Source of the DNA: Bacteroidota bacterium
Lineage (GTDB): Bacteria > Bacteroidota > Bacteroidia > AKYH767-A > JABDAW01
DNA length: 6,348 nt
Assembly (NCBI GenBank): GCA_023251595.1
Contig: JAHEYM010000165.1
Span: 1,897 to 8,244, forward strand
Reading direction: 5' to 3'
A program made the translations under genes and the position numbers. The notes beneath the pieces are model-generated. The model did no database searches. It was not told the DNA's origin and was given only the letters and a program-made list of their open reading frames with translations. This document shows, in pieces, positions 5,013 through 6,348 of this stretch (positions are counted from its first letter, which is position 1; each line of letters begins with the position of its first letter).

Positions 5013-6348
5013 GAATTTCAAAACAATAATCGAACCCTTCCGCATAAAAAGTGTTGAGCCCATTCGTATGAGTACAATGGAACAACGCGTGAAATATCTG
5101 GTCGATGCGCATTACAATCCTTTCCGCCTTCGCTCTGAACAAGTGATTATTGATTTTCTGACAGACAGTGGAACGTCTGCCATGAGCAGCAATCAGTGGG
5201 CAGCGATGATGCAGGGTGACGAGTCGTATGCGGGCGCGCGAAGCTGGGAGCGATTCGAAAAAGTAGTTCGCGATCTCACTGCGATGCCCTATATTCTGCC
5301 AACACATCAGGGTCGGGCGGCAGAGAGGATTCTATATGGACATCTCGGGAAAAAAGGCAAATACTTTATCAGCAATACGCATTTCGACACGACACGCGCG
5401 TATATAGAATTCAGCGGAGCAACGGCGATTGATATTCCGGTGAAAGAAGCTGCTGATATATCTATATATGCACCATTCAAAGGAAATCTGGATGTTAAAA
5501 AATTAGCAGAATTAATTACAGAGCTGGGATCTCAAAATATTGGTGGCGTAATTCTAACCGTCACAAATAACAGCAGCGGAGGCCAACCGGTTAGCATGAA
5601 GAATGCAAACGAGGTGGCAGAAATTTGTAAGAAAAACAATATATTATTTATTCTCGATTGTTGTCGAATCGCGGAGAATAGCTATTTTATTCATGAACGT
5701 GAAGATGGATTTCATGAACAATCCTTTAAGTCAATTGCACAGCAAATGTTTTTACTTGCAGATGCCTGCGTGATGAGTGCAAAAAAAGATGCGTTCGCAA
5801 ATATGGGTGGTTTTCTTGCTTTGCGCAATAAAGAATTGGCTGATGCCTGTACACAAATGCTCATCATCACAGAAGGATTCACTACATACGGCGGACTCTC
5901 CGGCCGCGATATGGAAGCAATTGCAACAGGATTGGAAGAAATTTTTGAAGCAGACTATCTGAAATACAGAATTCAAAGCACAAAATATCTGGGAGAGAAA
6001 ATTTTAGAAAAGGGCGTTCCGATTATTTATCCAACAGGTGGTCACGCTGTATATATAGATGCAAAAGCATTATATCCTCAAATTCCGGTCGAAGAATATC
6101 CGGGACAGGCGCTTGTTTGTGAACTATTCAGAATCGGTGGCATTCGCAGTTGCGAAATCGGTTCTGTGATGTTCGGAAAATACGATTTAAGCGGGAAATT
6201 AATTCCTGCAGAAATGGAATTGGTTCGTTTGGCCATTCCGCGCAGAGTATATACTCAGTCGCATATTGATTATGTGGTTGAAGTATTTGATGAAATCACA
6301 AAAGAAAAAGATCATGTAAAGGGTTTGAAAATTACGCAGCAATCAGAG
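5011..6348 (+). CDS. tnaA: tryptophanase (3' end cut by window edge)
   Basis: Tryptophanase is a cytosolic PLP enzyme that splits L-tryptophan into indole, pyruvate and ammonia. The 446 codons in the window align along almost all of E. coli TnaA (471 residues), leaving about 20-25 C-terminal residues outside. Landmarks are the N-terminal EPFRIKSVEPI, LTDSGT (50-55), THQGRAAE (98-105), TNNSSGGQPVS, D216 in FILDCCRIAEN (contacts the PLP pyridine N), and the Schiff-base lysine K259 in SAKKDA. FDTT (D126) and EIGS (I383) match tryptophanase rather than tyrosine phenol-lyase, which has Thr and Arg at these positions. The discriminating C-terminal His is beyond the window. The start at 5011 matches the family N-terminus. 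The DCC motif, with two Cys where E. coli has Ser-Ala, is unusual but lies beside intact catalytic residues. It probably shares a transcript with the cytochrome gene; no tnaC-like leader peptide is evident. Confidence 0.96.
   Translation, partial: MNFKTIIEPFRIKSVEPIRMSTMEQRVKYLVDAHYNPFRLRSEQVIIDFLTDSGTSAMSSNQWAAMMQGDESYAGARSWERFEKVVRDLTAMPYILPTHQGRAAERILYGHLGKKGKYFISNTHFDTTRAYIEFSGATAIDIPVKEAADISIYAPFKGNLDVKKLAELITELGSQNIGGVILTVTNNSSGGQPVSMKNANEVAEICKKNNILFILDCCRIAENSYFIHEREDGFHEQSFKSIAQQMFLLADACVMSAKKDAFANMGGFLALRNKELADACTQMLIITEGFTTYGGLSGRDMEAIATGLEEIFEADYLKYRIQSTKYLGEKILEKGVPIIYPTGGHAVYIDAKALYPQIPVEEYPGQALVCELFRIGGIRSCEIGSVMFGKYDLSGKLIPAEMELVRLAIPRRVYTQSHIDYVVEVFDEITKEKDHVKGLKITQQSE

Noticed and set aside
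4705..5307. 200-codon ORF on the minus strand
   Set aside because: It lies antisense across the cytochrome and the 5' part of tnaA, both clearly real by haem and PLP-enzyme motifs. Its translation shows no domain and is explained as a shadow frame.
5011..6348. Tyrosine phenol-lyase as the identity of the PLP enzyme
   Set aside because: D126 in FDTT and I383 in EIGS are the tryptophanase residues; tyrosine phenol-lyase has Thr and Arg at these positions.

Overview
The window looks like chromosomal DNA from a member of the Bacteroidota. A secreted protein on the minus strand (4056-2644) ends in a type A type IX secretion (T9SS) sorting domain, which is essentially confined to that phylum. Most starts lack a Shine-Dalgarno sequence and follow A/T-rich leaders. 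A TAnnTTTG-type -7 promoter element can be read at 4551-4558. Base composition is moderately A/T-rich. I cannot name a genus.

Layout. 1-122 may hold the 3' end of an upstream gene, followed by a short hairpin. 211-1488 encodes a soluble PAS-histidine kinase. After 93 bp comes its probable partner (1582-2640), a response regulator whose output is a Crp/Fnr-type effector and DNA-binding module. Its stop lies 3 bp from the stop of the convergent T9SS-exported protein. 4057-4628 is about 570 bp without an intact gene. It contains a start-less, coding-looking ORF (4210-4395), several inverted repeats and, from 4493, what looks like a promoter region. That region has an FNR/FixK-like dyad, a second dyad and a -7 element. 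Downstream lie a small membrane-anchored c-type cytochrome resembling NorC (4629-4988) and, 22 bp later, tryptophanase tnaA (5011 to the window edge, missing about 20-25 C-terminal codons).

How the parts may fit together (inference). The kinase's PAS domain belongs to the FixL-like sequence subgroup, and the regulator carries an Fnr-like recognition helix. The NorC-like cytochrome has an Fnr/FixK-like box upstream. This suggests a locally encoded response to oxygen, nitric oxide or redox state that may control the cytochrome-tnaA pair. No NorB-type catalytic subunit is visible, so the electron acceptor of the cytochrome is unknown. Nothing here is a CRISPR array, an intact insertion sequence, or a tRNA or rRNA gene.
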